Source: Elusimicrobiota bacterium
Lineage (GTDB): Bacteria; CAYTYR01; UBA6262
Assembly: GCA_003153935.1 (NCBI GenBank)
Contig: PMCA01000007.1
Coordinates: 11,918-57,828, forward strand
DNA: 45,911 nucleotides
Direction of reading: 5' to 3'
Shown: piece after piece, positions 32,266-39,843 of the stretch
How the letters are laid out: every line of letters starts with the position of its first letter
How positions within the stretch are numbered: the first letter of the stretch is position 1
The notes under the pieces: generated by a model
What the model was told of the DNA's origin: nothing
Database searches by the model: none
What the model saw: the letters and a program-made list of their open reading frames with translations, nothing else
Translations under genes and position numbers: made by a program

Positions 32266-33573
32266 TTAGTGTAAAGAGCTTTCCACCATGATGTCAAAAT
32301 CGCCAATGGTGGAGATCAAAGAAACCAGCATGTATTCGTTCTGCGGGTTTATTTTGTATTTGTTGGCGCTTTTATTGTTAAAGAACGCAGGCGGCAGAGT
32401 GGTAAAATTCAGGCCCACGCTGGATAGTTTGGCGCAGCTGTTGCCGTCAATAATATTCAGGAACTCTTTTACTGCGTCAGCCACCTGGTCGTTGACCTCG
32501 ATGATCTGCTTGTTATACATGACCGAAGCCACCGACAGCAGCACTGTTTGCGACAGGTTCAGGATAAAACAGATCTCCAGGTTGCCTTTGGCTTTCTGCT
32601 CAATAGTGTAATCCTGCAACGTGAAGGTCTTGGCCGCGGGGACGCAGGACCTGACTTTCACCGTTTCTCCCATGATCTTCTGGAATATTTTGATGGTGTA
32701 GTCGATGAAACTCTTGACGATGATCTGGTTCTTGACCTTCTCCAGGCCCTTGGTTATCTCCCATTCTTCCTTGCTTTCCGCTTCCTTATAGGCTTTTAAT
32801 TCCTGATCCAGTTCTTCCATGGTCAAAGCGCCGACCTTTACCAGCGCTTCGCCTATATAGATGCGGCTCTTTTTTTGCTCTTCCATGACGGCGTCTAACT
32901 GTTCCTTGGTCAGGAATTTCTCTTCCAGGATGATCGCCGGCAGGTCTTTATCCAGGTTTCGTTTCTGGACGTTTTTGACCTTCATGATATCCTGGCCGGT
33001 CAGGAGCCCTTTTTCAATCAGTAAGGTTTCCAAACTAATGTTTATATTTTTCTGGAAAGTGATGGCGCTGAGCAGCTGTTCTTTGGTGATCCGGTGCTTC
33101 TCCAGCAGGAACTGACCGAAGAAACGCACCCCCATGATGATACCTTTAAAAGATAAACCGACGGTAACATTGGTATTGGCAGCTGCGGCGTTTTCACTTT
33201 TAGCCTTTACGTCGCGCAGTTCCCTTAAGAAGTGGTCCTGGTCAAACGGCTTCTGGATGAAATGCTTGGCCCCGCGGCGCAGGCAATCCACCACCATGTC
33301 TTCGGTTCCCAGTGATGATACCATGATCACGTTGGCGGTGCTGTCTATATCCAGTATCTTATCCAGGATCTCAGGTCCGGTCTGCTCAGGCAGGACGACG
33401 TCGAGCATGACAATATCCGGACGGGTTTTTTCGAATAATTCGATAGCGGTATTGCCGTCCTGGGCCTGGCCGATGATCTCAAACTCGGTGCCTTTTAACA
33501 TATCGGTAATTACCGAGAGCATGAAGCTGGAATCATCAACGATCATTACCTTACTTCTTTTTTCGCTGGGCAT
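32266..33573 (-). CDS. Response regulator with REC, MshEN-like and CheX-like domains
   Basis: The 435-residue protein has no DNA-binding domain. The receiver domain (8-125) has Asp13, Asp14, phospho-acceptor Asp58 in MLDVVLP, and Lys108 in QKPF. A middle region (about 148-285) has two helical blocks of the MshEN/T2SSE N-terminal type (FLLEKHRITKEQLLSAI and ILEEKFLTKEQLDAVMEEQ), a fold that can bind c-di-GMP in MshE. The C-terminal region (about 290-435) resembles CheX, with the phosphatase ExxN pair in VKEFLNIIDGN. It could be a receiver that carries its own phosphatase, or act on another CheY. AAGGAGC precedes the ATG. Confidence 0.85.
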   Translation of the reverse strand: MPSEKRSKVMIVDDSSFMLSVITDMLKGTEFEIIGQAQDGNTAIELFEKTRPDIVMLDVVLPEQTGPEILDKILDIDSTANVIMVSSLGTEDMVVDCLRRGAKHFIQKPFDQDHFLRELRDVKAKSENAAAANTNVTVGLSFKGIIMGVRFFGQFLLEKHRITKEQLLSAITFQKNINISLETLLIEKGLLTGQDIMKVKNVQKRNLDKDLPAIILEEKFLTKEQLDAVMEEQKKSRIYIGEALVKVGALTMEELDQELKAYKEAESKEEWEITKGLEKVKNQIIVKSFIDYTIKIFQKIMGETVKVRSCVPAAKTFTLQDYTIEQKAKGNLEICFILNLSQTVLLSVASVMYNKQIIEVNDQVADAVKEFLNIIDGNSCAKLSSVGLNFTTLPPAFFNNKSANKYKINPQNEYMLVSLISTIGDFDIMVESSLH

Positions 33574-33600
33574 AGTTGCTCCTTTCGAAAGTGTGCTTCT

Positions 33601-33831
33601 TTACCAGGGGGTGAAGCGATAAATTATGGCCGCTAAACCCATGGCCATAAGCGATCCGCCGAGAACTATATTAATGGTGTAGAACATAAGTCCGGTAATC
33701 AGGAGAATGGTGCCGATCACCAGGGAATAATCTTTCACCGTGTTCTTCGTTTCATCCTCATGTGACTGCCGGGAAATCAGGCGAAATTGTTCTTCCAGCC
33801 GTTTTTCATCTGTGGGTGTTAATTTTGGCAT
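33601..33831 (-). CDS. Small two-segment membrane protein
   Basis: The 76-residue protein has a charged, helical N-terminal half (KLTPTDEKRLEEQFRLISRQ) and two membrane segments (about 35-53 and 55-71). No family is recognised. It follows an excellent promoter by 12 bases and has no ribosome binding site, so its mRNA may be nearly leaderless. The response regulator gene starts 27 bases further down. Confidence 0.68.
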   Translation of the reverse strand: MPKLTPTDEKRLEEQFRLISRQSHEDETKNTVKDYSLVIGTILLITGLMFYTINIVLGGSLMAMGLAAIIYRFTPW

Positions 33832-33843
33832 AGTTATTTAATA

Positions 33844-33872
33844 ATTATAATAAATATAGGCAGCCAAGTCAA
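33844..33872 (-). promoter_or_regulatory. Strong sigma70 promoter of the response-regulator operon
   Basis: On the minus strand TTGACT (33872-33867), a 17-base spacer and a perfect TATAAT (33849-33844) lie only 12 bases before the ATG at 33831. The transcript should start about 5-7 bases before the start codon. Confidence 0.78.
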
Positions 33873-33877
33873 TAAGA

Positions 33878-34930
33878 TTATTTAGGAGGTTCCAGCTGTT
33901 TTTCCTGCACGGCTGATTCCAGCCGGTCGCCGAACCGTTCCAGCTTACTTTCCGATTCCTCGAACTTGTTGCGGGCGTTGACAATATGCGTTCCCACCAC
34001 CCGGAAATCGTCCTTGAACTTGACGAAATCAACTTTCAGCTGGCCGAGGTAGTTGATGATCTCGGCGGCGCCCTTCTCTATCTGCAGGCCGCGCAAGCCC
34101 AGCACGATGATCTGCAGGTAGGCATAAAAACTGTTGGGGGATACCGGTATGACTTTTTTATTCAGAGCGTAATTAAAGATGATCTTTTCTTCGCCCGACA
34201 GTTCATCCTTGATGATCGTTTCGTAATAGACATTCTCGGCGGGAATATACATCAGGGCGAAATCAAAGGTATTCTCATCGGGCAGGATATAATCCCCGGC
34301 TATTTTATCGATATGGTTCTTGATGTCGCGGTAAAAAGCGGTCTTATGCCTGTTCTTGTCGTTTTCATTGGTGCTTTCTACTATTTTCTTGAAATTCTCA
34401 TAGGGGAATTTGGAGTCCACCGGCACCAGGCGGGGACCGATATGAATGACTGCGTCCACCTGCTGGCCGTTCTTAAATTTATGTTTCAGGGTGAAATTCT
34501 GCAGGGGCAGGATCTGGGTGAGCAGGTTCTCCAGCATCAGTTCGCCGATACCGCCGCGGAATGACGGCGCGCGCAGGAGTTCACTCAGCTTGGAGATGTC
34601 TTTGCCCACGTTGAAGATCTGCTGGTTGGATTCGTAGAGCTTGCCCAGGTTGGTGTCTACCCGGCTGATCACCTGGGCGGCGGTATCCAGTCTCTCGCCC
34701 AGGGTCTTGTTGGTGTCCTGCATTATCTGGGTGTGCTCATGCAGGCGCTGGTTCACCTGGGAAACGATAGCGTTCAGCTGGTTATGCATCTGGTCGGATA
34801 TCTGGGACATTTGTTGCTGCAGTAATAAAAGGTTGGCAGTTTCTTTGGGAGGTTTGCCGCTTTTGATTATCAGTATGACTATGGTCGCTAATATGAGCAG
34901 GCCCAGGACAATAATTATCAGGTTAAACAC
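33878..34930 (-). CDS. rmuC: RmuC family DNA recombination protein
   Basis: The 350-residue protein has an N-terminal membrane segment (about 2-22), a long coiled coil (30-110), and the RmuC domain with FRGGIGELMLENLLTQ, VDAVIHIG, PVDSKFPYENFKK, FALMYIPAENVYYE and VIPVSPNSFYAYLQ. It has the fold of a restriction-like nuclease, and RmuC limits inverted-repeat recombination in E. coli. I chose the GTG at 34930, five bases after GGAGG; a TTG at 34942 would place that site inside the gene. Confidence 0.9.
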   Translation of the reverse strand: MFNLIIIVLGLLILATIVILIIKSGKPPKETANLLLLQQQMSQISDQMHNQLNAIVSQVNQRLHEHTQIMQDTNKTLGERLDTAAQVISRVDTNLGKLYESNQQIFNVGKDISKLSELLRAPSFRGGIGELMLENLLTQILPLQNFTLKHKFKNGQQVDAVIHIGPRLVPVDSKFPYENFKKIVESTNENDKNRHKTAFYRDIKNHIDKIAGDYILPDENTFDFALMYIPAENVYYETIIKDELSGEEKIIFNYALNKKVIPVSPNSFYAYLQIIVLGLRGLQIEKGAAEIINYLGQLKVDFVKFKDDFRVVGTHIVNARNKFEESESKLERFGDRLESAVQEKQLEPPK

Positions 34931-34960
34931 GTCTTCCTCCAAACGGAGGGCGGGTAATAG

Positions 34961-35308
34961 TTATTTGGTGTCTCTTTTGCTTTTGCAGGTGATGCACAAT
35001 GTCGCGGTCGGGATGGCTTCCAGTCTTTCCTGGCTGATCTTGCCGCTGCAATCCGCGCATTCGCCAAAGGTCTTATCTTCTATCCGCTGCAGGGCGGCGT
35101 CGATCTCGCTGAGTTGTTTTCTCTCATTATCCGTCAGCTCGAACAGGACTTCCCGTTCATAGGAATTGGAGGCGATATCTACCGAGTCACCGACCTCGTT
35201 GGTTGTGTAATCACGGCCCTCTTCTTTGGTATCTTTGATGGATTTGAGAATTTCTTCTTTCTTGGCTAATAGCAGGTTTTTGAAAAATGTCAGTTCTTTT
35301 TGGTTCAC
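34961..35308 (-). CDS. dksA: DksA/TraR-type zinc-finger regulator
   Basis: The 115-residue protein has an N-terminal coiled coil and a C-terminal four-cysteine zinc finger (CADCSGKISQERLEAIPTATLCITC). At the coiled-coil tip is the DxxDxA motif needed for DksA to act in the RNA polymerase secondary channel (Asp41 and Asp44 in GDSVDIAS). DksA works with ppGpp in the stringent response; YocK/TraR relatives share the same signature, so the exact role is open. The GTG start follows GGAGG at seven bases. Confidence 0.88.
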   Translation of the reverse strand: MNQKELTFFKNLLLAKKEEILKSIKDTKEEGRDYTTNEVGDSVDIASNSYEREVLFELTDNERKQLSEIDAALQRIEDKTFGECADCSGKISQERLEAIPTATLCITCKSKRDTK

Positions 35309-35339
35309 AATACGGCCTCCTTAAGTGTGTTGACTGATC

Positions 35340-35819
35340 CTATTCCCTTAAAGTTCTAAGGTCCTTGCCGATAATAACGATAGCGTCCACATTGTCATTG
35401 CTTTCTATTTTCGTGACAATATTGTTGCAGTTAAGCAGACTGGCCAGTTTCTGGACGCGAACGGTGTCGCCGGAACGGTTGATGATCATGGTCGGCGTGC
35501 TGGAATATTCTCCGGGCAGCTTCTCGATCACAGGCTCGGCGTTGTAGCCCTTCAATTTGCCGGCCAGCAATTCGGTCAGTTCCTGGTCACCGCTGGAATT
35601 CAGGATACGCACGCGGAACCCGGACAGGTCCTCGCTGACCTTTTTGCCGCCGCCAGCGCTGAAGTTATCCAATTCCCGGTAATTCTTAAGCGCCGACAGC
35701 AAAAAAATGACGGTAAATGTCAACATTACCAAAAATATGAAATTTTTGAAAATATAAGTATCGCGGTAACGAGTCGTATGAAATTTGCGTACTATATATT
35801 TACGGCGTCTTCTTCTCAT
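35340..35819 (-). CDS. Membrane-anchored LytR_C domain protein
   Basis: The 159-residue protein has a very basic N-terminus (MRRRRRKYIVRK), one membrane segment (about 26-44) and an outer LytR_C domain (about 67-155) with FRVRILNSSGDQELTELLAGKLK. LytR_C domains occur at the end of some wall-polymer ligases and alone in membrane proteins; function here is unknown. Its start overlaps the stop of the decarboxylase gene by four bases, so the two are translationally coupled. Confidence 0.85.
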   Translation of the reverse strand: MRRRRRKYIVRKFHTTRYRDTYIFKNFIFLVMLTFTVIFLLSALKNYRELDNFSAGGGKKVSEDLSGFRVRILNSSGDQELTELLAGKLKGYNAEPVIEKLPGEYSSTPTMIINRSGDTVRVQKLASLLNCNNIVTKIESNDNVDAIVIIGKDLRTLRE

Positions 35820-37330
35820 GATTCCTTTACTACTTTAAGGGTTTGTAACTTATGTCCTTCTTGGCCGCTCACGCGGATGCCCATTTTTACTAATTCCTGC
35901 AAATAATCGCAAACCTCCCTGGTTATGCGCTCACCCGGTATCAGCACCGGTATGCCGGGCGGATATGGAGACAATATCTGGGCGCTGATCATGCCCACCG
36001 CCTTATTTATCGATACCCGTTTCATGCCCTTTTCCAGGGCCTGCATCGGATTGACCACCATTTCCGTCGCGAAAGATAACGGCGGCAACGGCTTGATCAC
36101 TTTGCGTTTGGCGTATTTGGCGCATATGTCCTGCAGCGCGAACACCAGCTGGTTGATATCCTGTTTGGAAGTGCCTACGCCGCTGATAGCGATGATATTA
36201 TAAAGATCTTCGTAATCTACCTGCAGGTTATATTTCTCGTTAAAGAGCCGCGATACTTCATATCCGCTCAACCCCGATTGCCCCAGCATTACCGTAATCT
36301 TGGTCGGGTCCAGCTGGAATCCCGGTAACAGGTCCTCCTGCCTGAGGCAGGCGATGTGCTCGATCCGGTTTATCTGGCGTCGGCCGGCGTCGCACATATC
36401 AATGAGCTTGTCCAGTATCTCTTCGCCGCGGGTGGCCATCTGCATCCGGGCCAGGTCTATTGATGCCAGGATGATATAACTGGGGCTGGTAGTCTGCAGG
36501 ACCGAGACCACTCTTTTGACCCTCATCGCGTCAACCCGTTTGCCCTTGATCAGCAGCAGCGAACCCTGGCTCATACCGGATAATATCTTGTGGGTGCTTT
36601 GCACGCACATATCCGCGCCGGCGTCGATGGCGCTCTTGGGCAGCCGGTCGGAAAATTTGAAATGCGGTCCGTGCGCTTCGTCCACCAGCAGGATCTTATC
36701 GTACTTGTGCACTACTTCCGCGATGCCCTCCAGGTTGGTGGAGATCCCGTGATAGGTGGGATTGGTAATAATGACCGCCTTGGCCTTAGGATAGCGCTGG
36801 ATGGCGTCCTCTACCTGCTGTGGTGAAACGTTATATACAATATTATTGTTACGGTCAATGATCGGCTGGATGTAGCGCGGTGTCGCGCCGGCCAGGATAA
36901 TGCCGCCTATTATGGACTTATGCGTGTTGCGCGGCAGGATGATCTCGTCAAATGTGTTGCAGGCGGTCAGTATCATCGCCTGGTTGCCCACTGTCGAGCC
37001 ATTGATCAGGAAGTAAGCCCTATCAGCCTCGTAAGCCCTGGCGGCCAGGCGCTGGGCCTCCCTGATGCAATGCGTGGGATCGTGGAGCGAATCCACTTCG
37101 CTAAAAACGGTGACATCCATATAAAAAATATTGCGTCCCGCGAATTTCAGGAAACGCTTATCTATGCTTCGGCCATTTTTGTGTCCCGGCGTATGAAAAG
37201 AAACCATCCTCTTTTTGGCATGCTTGAGGACGGTGTCAAATAATGGAGTGCGCGACTGTTCTGCGTCCAACTTTCTCTTACCTCTTTTTATTTTTGGCCA
37301 CATATCTTTTGGTAGCTCTTTTACCTGCAT
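35816..37330 (-). CDS. speA: Orn/Lys/Arg decarboxylase (AAT fold), probably arginine decarboxylase
   Basis: The 504-residue PLP enzyme belongs to the Bacillus SpeA-like class of fold-type I decarboxylases. It has SFHTPGHKNGR (44-54), the PLP-contacting DEAHG (218-222) and the Schiff-base lysine Lys248 in QSTHKILSG. There is no N-terminal wing domain as in inducible E. coli decarboxylases. Arginine is the most likely substrate for this short form, but lysine or ornithine cannot be ruled out by eye. The linked carboxyspermidine-type genes support a biosynthetic role. A TTGACA promoter lies upstream; the ribosome binding site is weak. Confidence 0.85.
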   Translation of the reverse strand: MQVKELPKDMWPKIKRGKRKLDAEQSRTPLFDTVLKHAKKRMVSFHTPGHKNGRSIDKRFLKFAGRNIFYMDVTVFSEVDSLHDPTHCIREAQRLAARAYEADRAYFLINGSTVGNQAMILTACNTFDEIILPRNTHKSIIGGIILAGATPRYIQPIIDRNNNIVYNVSPQQVEDAIQRYPKAKAVIITNPTYHGISTNLEGIAEVVHKYDKILLVDEAHGPHFKFSDRLPKSAIDAGADMCVQSTHKILSGMSQGSLLLIKGKRVDAMRVKRVVSVLQTTSPSYIILASIDLARMQMATRGEEILDKLIDMCDAGRRQINRIEHIACLRQEDLLPGFQLDPTKITVMLGQSGLSGYEVSRLFNEKYNLQVDYEDLYNIIAISGVGTSKQDINQLVFALQDICAKYAKRKVIKPLPPLSFATEMVVNPMQALEKGMKRVSINKAVGMISAQILSPYPPGIPVLIPGERITREVCDYLQELVKMGIRVSGQEGHKLQTLKVVKES

Positions 37331-37350
37331 GTGACCTATGAATGGACTTA

Positions 37351-37379
37351 ACTTTATATCACTTACGTTAATTTGTCAA
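37351..37379 (-). promoter_or_regulatory. Putative promoter of the decarboxylase operon
   Basis: On the minus strand a perfect TTGACA (37379-37374) is followed by TATAAA at 15 bases (37358-37353), or TAAAGT at 17 bases (37356-37351). It lies right behind the palindromic terminator. Confidence 0.6.
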
Positions 37380-37384
37380 GAAAT

Positions 37385-37409
37385 ATTTACCTGCCTGCCG
37401 GCAGGCAGG
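37385..37409 (-). terminator. Palindromic terminator after the carboxyspermidine dehydrogenase gene
   Basis: A perfect 20-bp palindrome (37390-37409) of CCTGCC/GGCAGG type starts three bases after the stop codon and is followed on the minus strand by TAAATATTTCTT. It is the same element as at 27240-27259. Confidence 0.65.
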
Positions 37410-37412
37410 GTA

Positions 37413-38675
37413 CTATTTAACCGTCTCTTTTTCCAGGGTGACTGGCGCCGGCGCAGTTATCTCCTGTATCTCGGTGGGCAGGCCCATTTTATCCAATAAT
37501 TCCAGGAATGGATCAGGGTCCAACTCTTCGACATTTACCATGGTTTTCACGTCCCAGGTGCCCTTGGAGATGAGTATGGCCGCGGCGATGGGCGGCACAC
37601 CAGCGGTGTAGCTGATGGCCTGCGATTCCACTTCATTGTAACACTCCGCGTGATCACAGATGTTATAAATAAAAACCTCTTTCGGCATGTCGTTTTTGGT
37701 GCCTTTGATCAGGTTCCCGATGCAGGTCTTGCCGGAGTAATTCTTCGCCAGGGAACCCGGGTCAGGCAGGACGGCCTTGACCACCTTGAGCGGGATGACC
37801 TCCAGGCCCTCGGCGGTTTTGACTGATTTCTCCGAGATCAGTCCCAGTTTGGAAAGTACCGTGAAAACGTTTATATAATGATCGCTGAAGCCCATCCAGA
37901 AGCGGATGCTGTTGGCGTCGATGTTCTTGGACAGGGAATGCAGTTCGTCATGGCCGGTCAGGTAAACCGTCTGTTTGCCGACTACCGGGAAGTCATATAT
38001 CCTTTTGGTGGTATGGACTTTCTTCTCCACCCATTTCCGGTCGATGAAGGTCCAGACTTTCTTGAATTCCCGGAAATTTATTTCCGGGTCGAAGTTGGTG
38101 GCGAAATACTTGCCGTGGTTACCGGCGTTAACATCCATGATATCGATGGTGTCGATGGTGTCAAAGAGATGCTTGACCGCGTAAGAACAATACGCGTTGA
38201 CTATGCCGGGGTCAAAGCCGCAGCCCAGCACCGCCGTTATGCCGTTCTCGTGGCAGCGGTCCATCCTCTGCCATTCGTAGTTGCCGTACCAGGGTGGATC
38301 CTCGCAAACCTTGCCCGGTTCCTCATGGATGGCGGTATCCATGTAAGCGACACCGGCCTGGATGCAGGCTTCCAGCACGGACATGTTTATAAAGGAAATA
38401 CCCAGATTGATCACTATCTGGGAATTCGTTTCTTTGATCAGGCTAACTAGCGCCGGTACGTCCATGGCGTCCACCTGGCGAGAGTATAACTTCTTGGTTT
38501 TATCCTTGAGGCTGTCCTTTTTCTTGATGCTTTCGATTATCTTGTCGCATTTTTTTACGGTCCGTGAAGCGATACAGATATCGCCCAAAATGTCATTGTT
38601 CTGCGCGGCTTTATGAGCGGCTACATGAGCCACTCCGCCGGCGCCGATGATCAACACATTTTTTTTCTTTTTCAT
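37413..38675 (-). CDS. Carboxy(nor)spermidine dehydrogenase, saccharopine dehydrogenase family
   Basis: The 420-residue enzyme has an N-terminal NAD(P) loop (VLIIGAGGVAHVAAHKAAQ) and the saccharopine-dehydrogenase-like fold, with VLGCGFDPGIVNAYCSYA and SYTAGVPPIAAAILI. It matches the carboxynorspermidine/carboxyspermidine synthase group, which condenses a diamine with L-aspartate semialdehyde and reduces the imine with NADPH. The decarboxylase that acts next is encoded directly upstream, 16 bases away. A GGAGGG site precedes the ATG. The amine acceptor (putrescine, diaminopropane or agmatine) cannot be read from the sequence. Confidence 0.9.
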   Translation of the reverse strand: MKKKKNVLIIGAGGVAHVAAHKAAQNNDILGDICIASRTVKKCDKIIESIKKKDSLKDKTKKLYSRQVDAMDVPALVSLIKETNSQIVINLGISFINMSVLEACIQAGVAYMDTAIHEEPGKVCEDPPWYGNYEWQRMDRCHENGITAVLGCGFDPGIVNAYCSYAVKHLFDTIDTIDIMDVNAGNHGKYFATNFDPEINFREFKKVWTFIDRKWVEKKVHTTKRIYDFPVVGKQTVYLTGHDELHSLSKNIDANSIRFWMGFSDHYINVFTVLSKLGLISEKSVKTAEGLEVIPLKVVKAVLPDPGSLAKNYSGKTCIGNLIKGTKNDMPKEVFIYNICDHAECYNEVESQAISYTAGVPPIAAAILISKGTWDVKTMVNVEELDPDPFLELLDKMGLPTEIQEITAPAPVTLEKETVK

Positions 38676-38691
38676 GACAGGTTATACCCTC

Positions 38692-39795
38692 CTACGATAG
38701 ACTTTCTAAGAAATCCTTATAGGCGAAATGACGGACCTCTTTGATGGCGCCACCCAGTTGTTTTACGACTATTGCGGGCATGGCCAGGCCGTTAAACCAG
38801 TTCTTCTTGACCATAGTATAACCGGCAGCGTCGGATATCCTGAGCTCGCTGCCGATATGCAAAGGTTTCTTGAATTTGTAGGTCCCGAACACGTCCCCGG
38901 CCAGGCAAGAACGGCCGGCGATCATATATTTATGCTTTCCCTGCCCTGCCGCCTCTATCTTAGCCGGCGTGCGGTATATCAACAGGTCCAGCATGTGCGC
39001 CTCCGTGGAAGCGTCGACGATGGCTATGTCAATTTCATTATGGATGATATCCACTACCGTGGTGACCAGCTCTGCGGAGCGGGTAATGGCTGTTTCTCCT
39101 GGTTCCAGGTAGATCTGGACAGCAAAACGTTCACTGAACTCTTTCAGCTTACGGCAAAACTTGTCCAGCGGGTAACCATCCTGGGTGAAATATAATCCTC
39201 CGCCCAGGCTGACCCACTCCAGCTTCTCCAGGATTGGGCCATAATCATGGCCTATCCTATCTAGGTTAGAGACGAAGTTTGCGCAATCGTTATTCTCACA
39301 GTTGAAATGGAACATCGCTCCGCTGATCAAAGGGAGCGCCCTGGTTAATTCTTTCCGGTCGCTCACCCCCAGGCGGGAGAATTTCCGGGCCGGGTCGGCG
39401 AGATCAAAATGCGAATAACTGAAACCGGGGTTTATTCTTAGTCCAACTTTCAAAGAACCAGCCTGCCGGTGGAACCGTTTTAATTGCGATACTGAATTAA
39501 AGATTATTTTATCCGCGTAGCGTTTGACCGCTTTCACTTCAGCAGCGGAATACCCTACGCAATAAGCATGGGTTTCGCCGCCGAATTTATCCCGGCCCAG
39601 CCGCGCTTCGAACAAAGAACTGCTGGTGGTACCGTCGAGATATGACCTCATCAGGGGGAAAACGCTCCAGGTGGAAAAGCATTTCAGGGCCAGCACGACC
39701 TTAACGCTCGCCCGCTCCCGGACATGCTTAATTATCTTGAGATTCTGCAGTAATTTATTTTCATCAACCAAATAATACGGCGTGCTTAATTTCAT
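38692..39795 (-). CDS. nspC: Carboxy(nor)spermidine decarboxylase
   Basis: The 367-residue fold-III PLP enzyme belongs to the NspC branch of the alanine-racemase fold. It begins TPYYLVDENKL, has the PLP lysine Lys38 in LALKCFSTW, the glycine-rich phosphate site WVSLGGGLYF, YLEPGE, and the dimer-interface active-site cysteine in GRSCLAGDVFG. It removes the carboxyl group of carboxyspermidine or carboxynorspermidine, completing triamine synthesis. It has no ribosome binding site; the -10 box ends seven bases before the ATG, so the mRNA is probably leaderless. Confidence 0.92.
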   Translation of the reverse strand: MKLSTPYYLVDENKLLQNLKIIKHVRERASVKVVLALKCFSTWSVFPLMRSYLDGTTSSSLFEARLGRDKFGGETHAYCVGYSAAEVKAVKRYADKIIFNSVSQLKRFHRQAGSLKVGLRINPGFSYSHFDLADPARKFSRLGVSDRKELTRALPLISGAMFHFNCENNDCANFVSNLDRIGHDYGPILEKLEWVSLGGGLYFTQDGYPLDKFCRKLKEFSERFAVQIYLEPGETAITRSAELVTTVVDIIHNEIDIAIVDASTEAHMLDLLIYRTPAKIEAAGQGKHKYMIAGRSCLAGDVFGTYKFKKPLHIGSELRISDAAGYTMVKKNWFNGLAMPAIVVKQLGGAIKEVRHFAYKDFLESLS

Positions 39796-39801
39796 GGATT
39801 A

Positions 39802-39830
39802 ATATTAACAATAATTATATTTTCTTGCAA
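39802..39830 (-). promoter_or_regulatory. Promoter of the polyamine genes, probably giving a leaderless mRNA
   Basis: On the minus strand TTGCAA (39830-39825), a 17-base spacer and TAATAT (39807-39802) place the transcription start at or next to the ATG of nspC at 39795. Confidence 0.6.
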
Positions 39831-39843
39831 GACTTTTTTTCAT

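Noticed and set aside
33838-34032. 64-codon minus-strand frame within the 3' end of rmuC and beyond
   Set aside because: It overlaps rmuC in another frame, has biased composition and no ribosome binding site.
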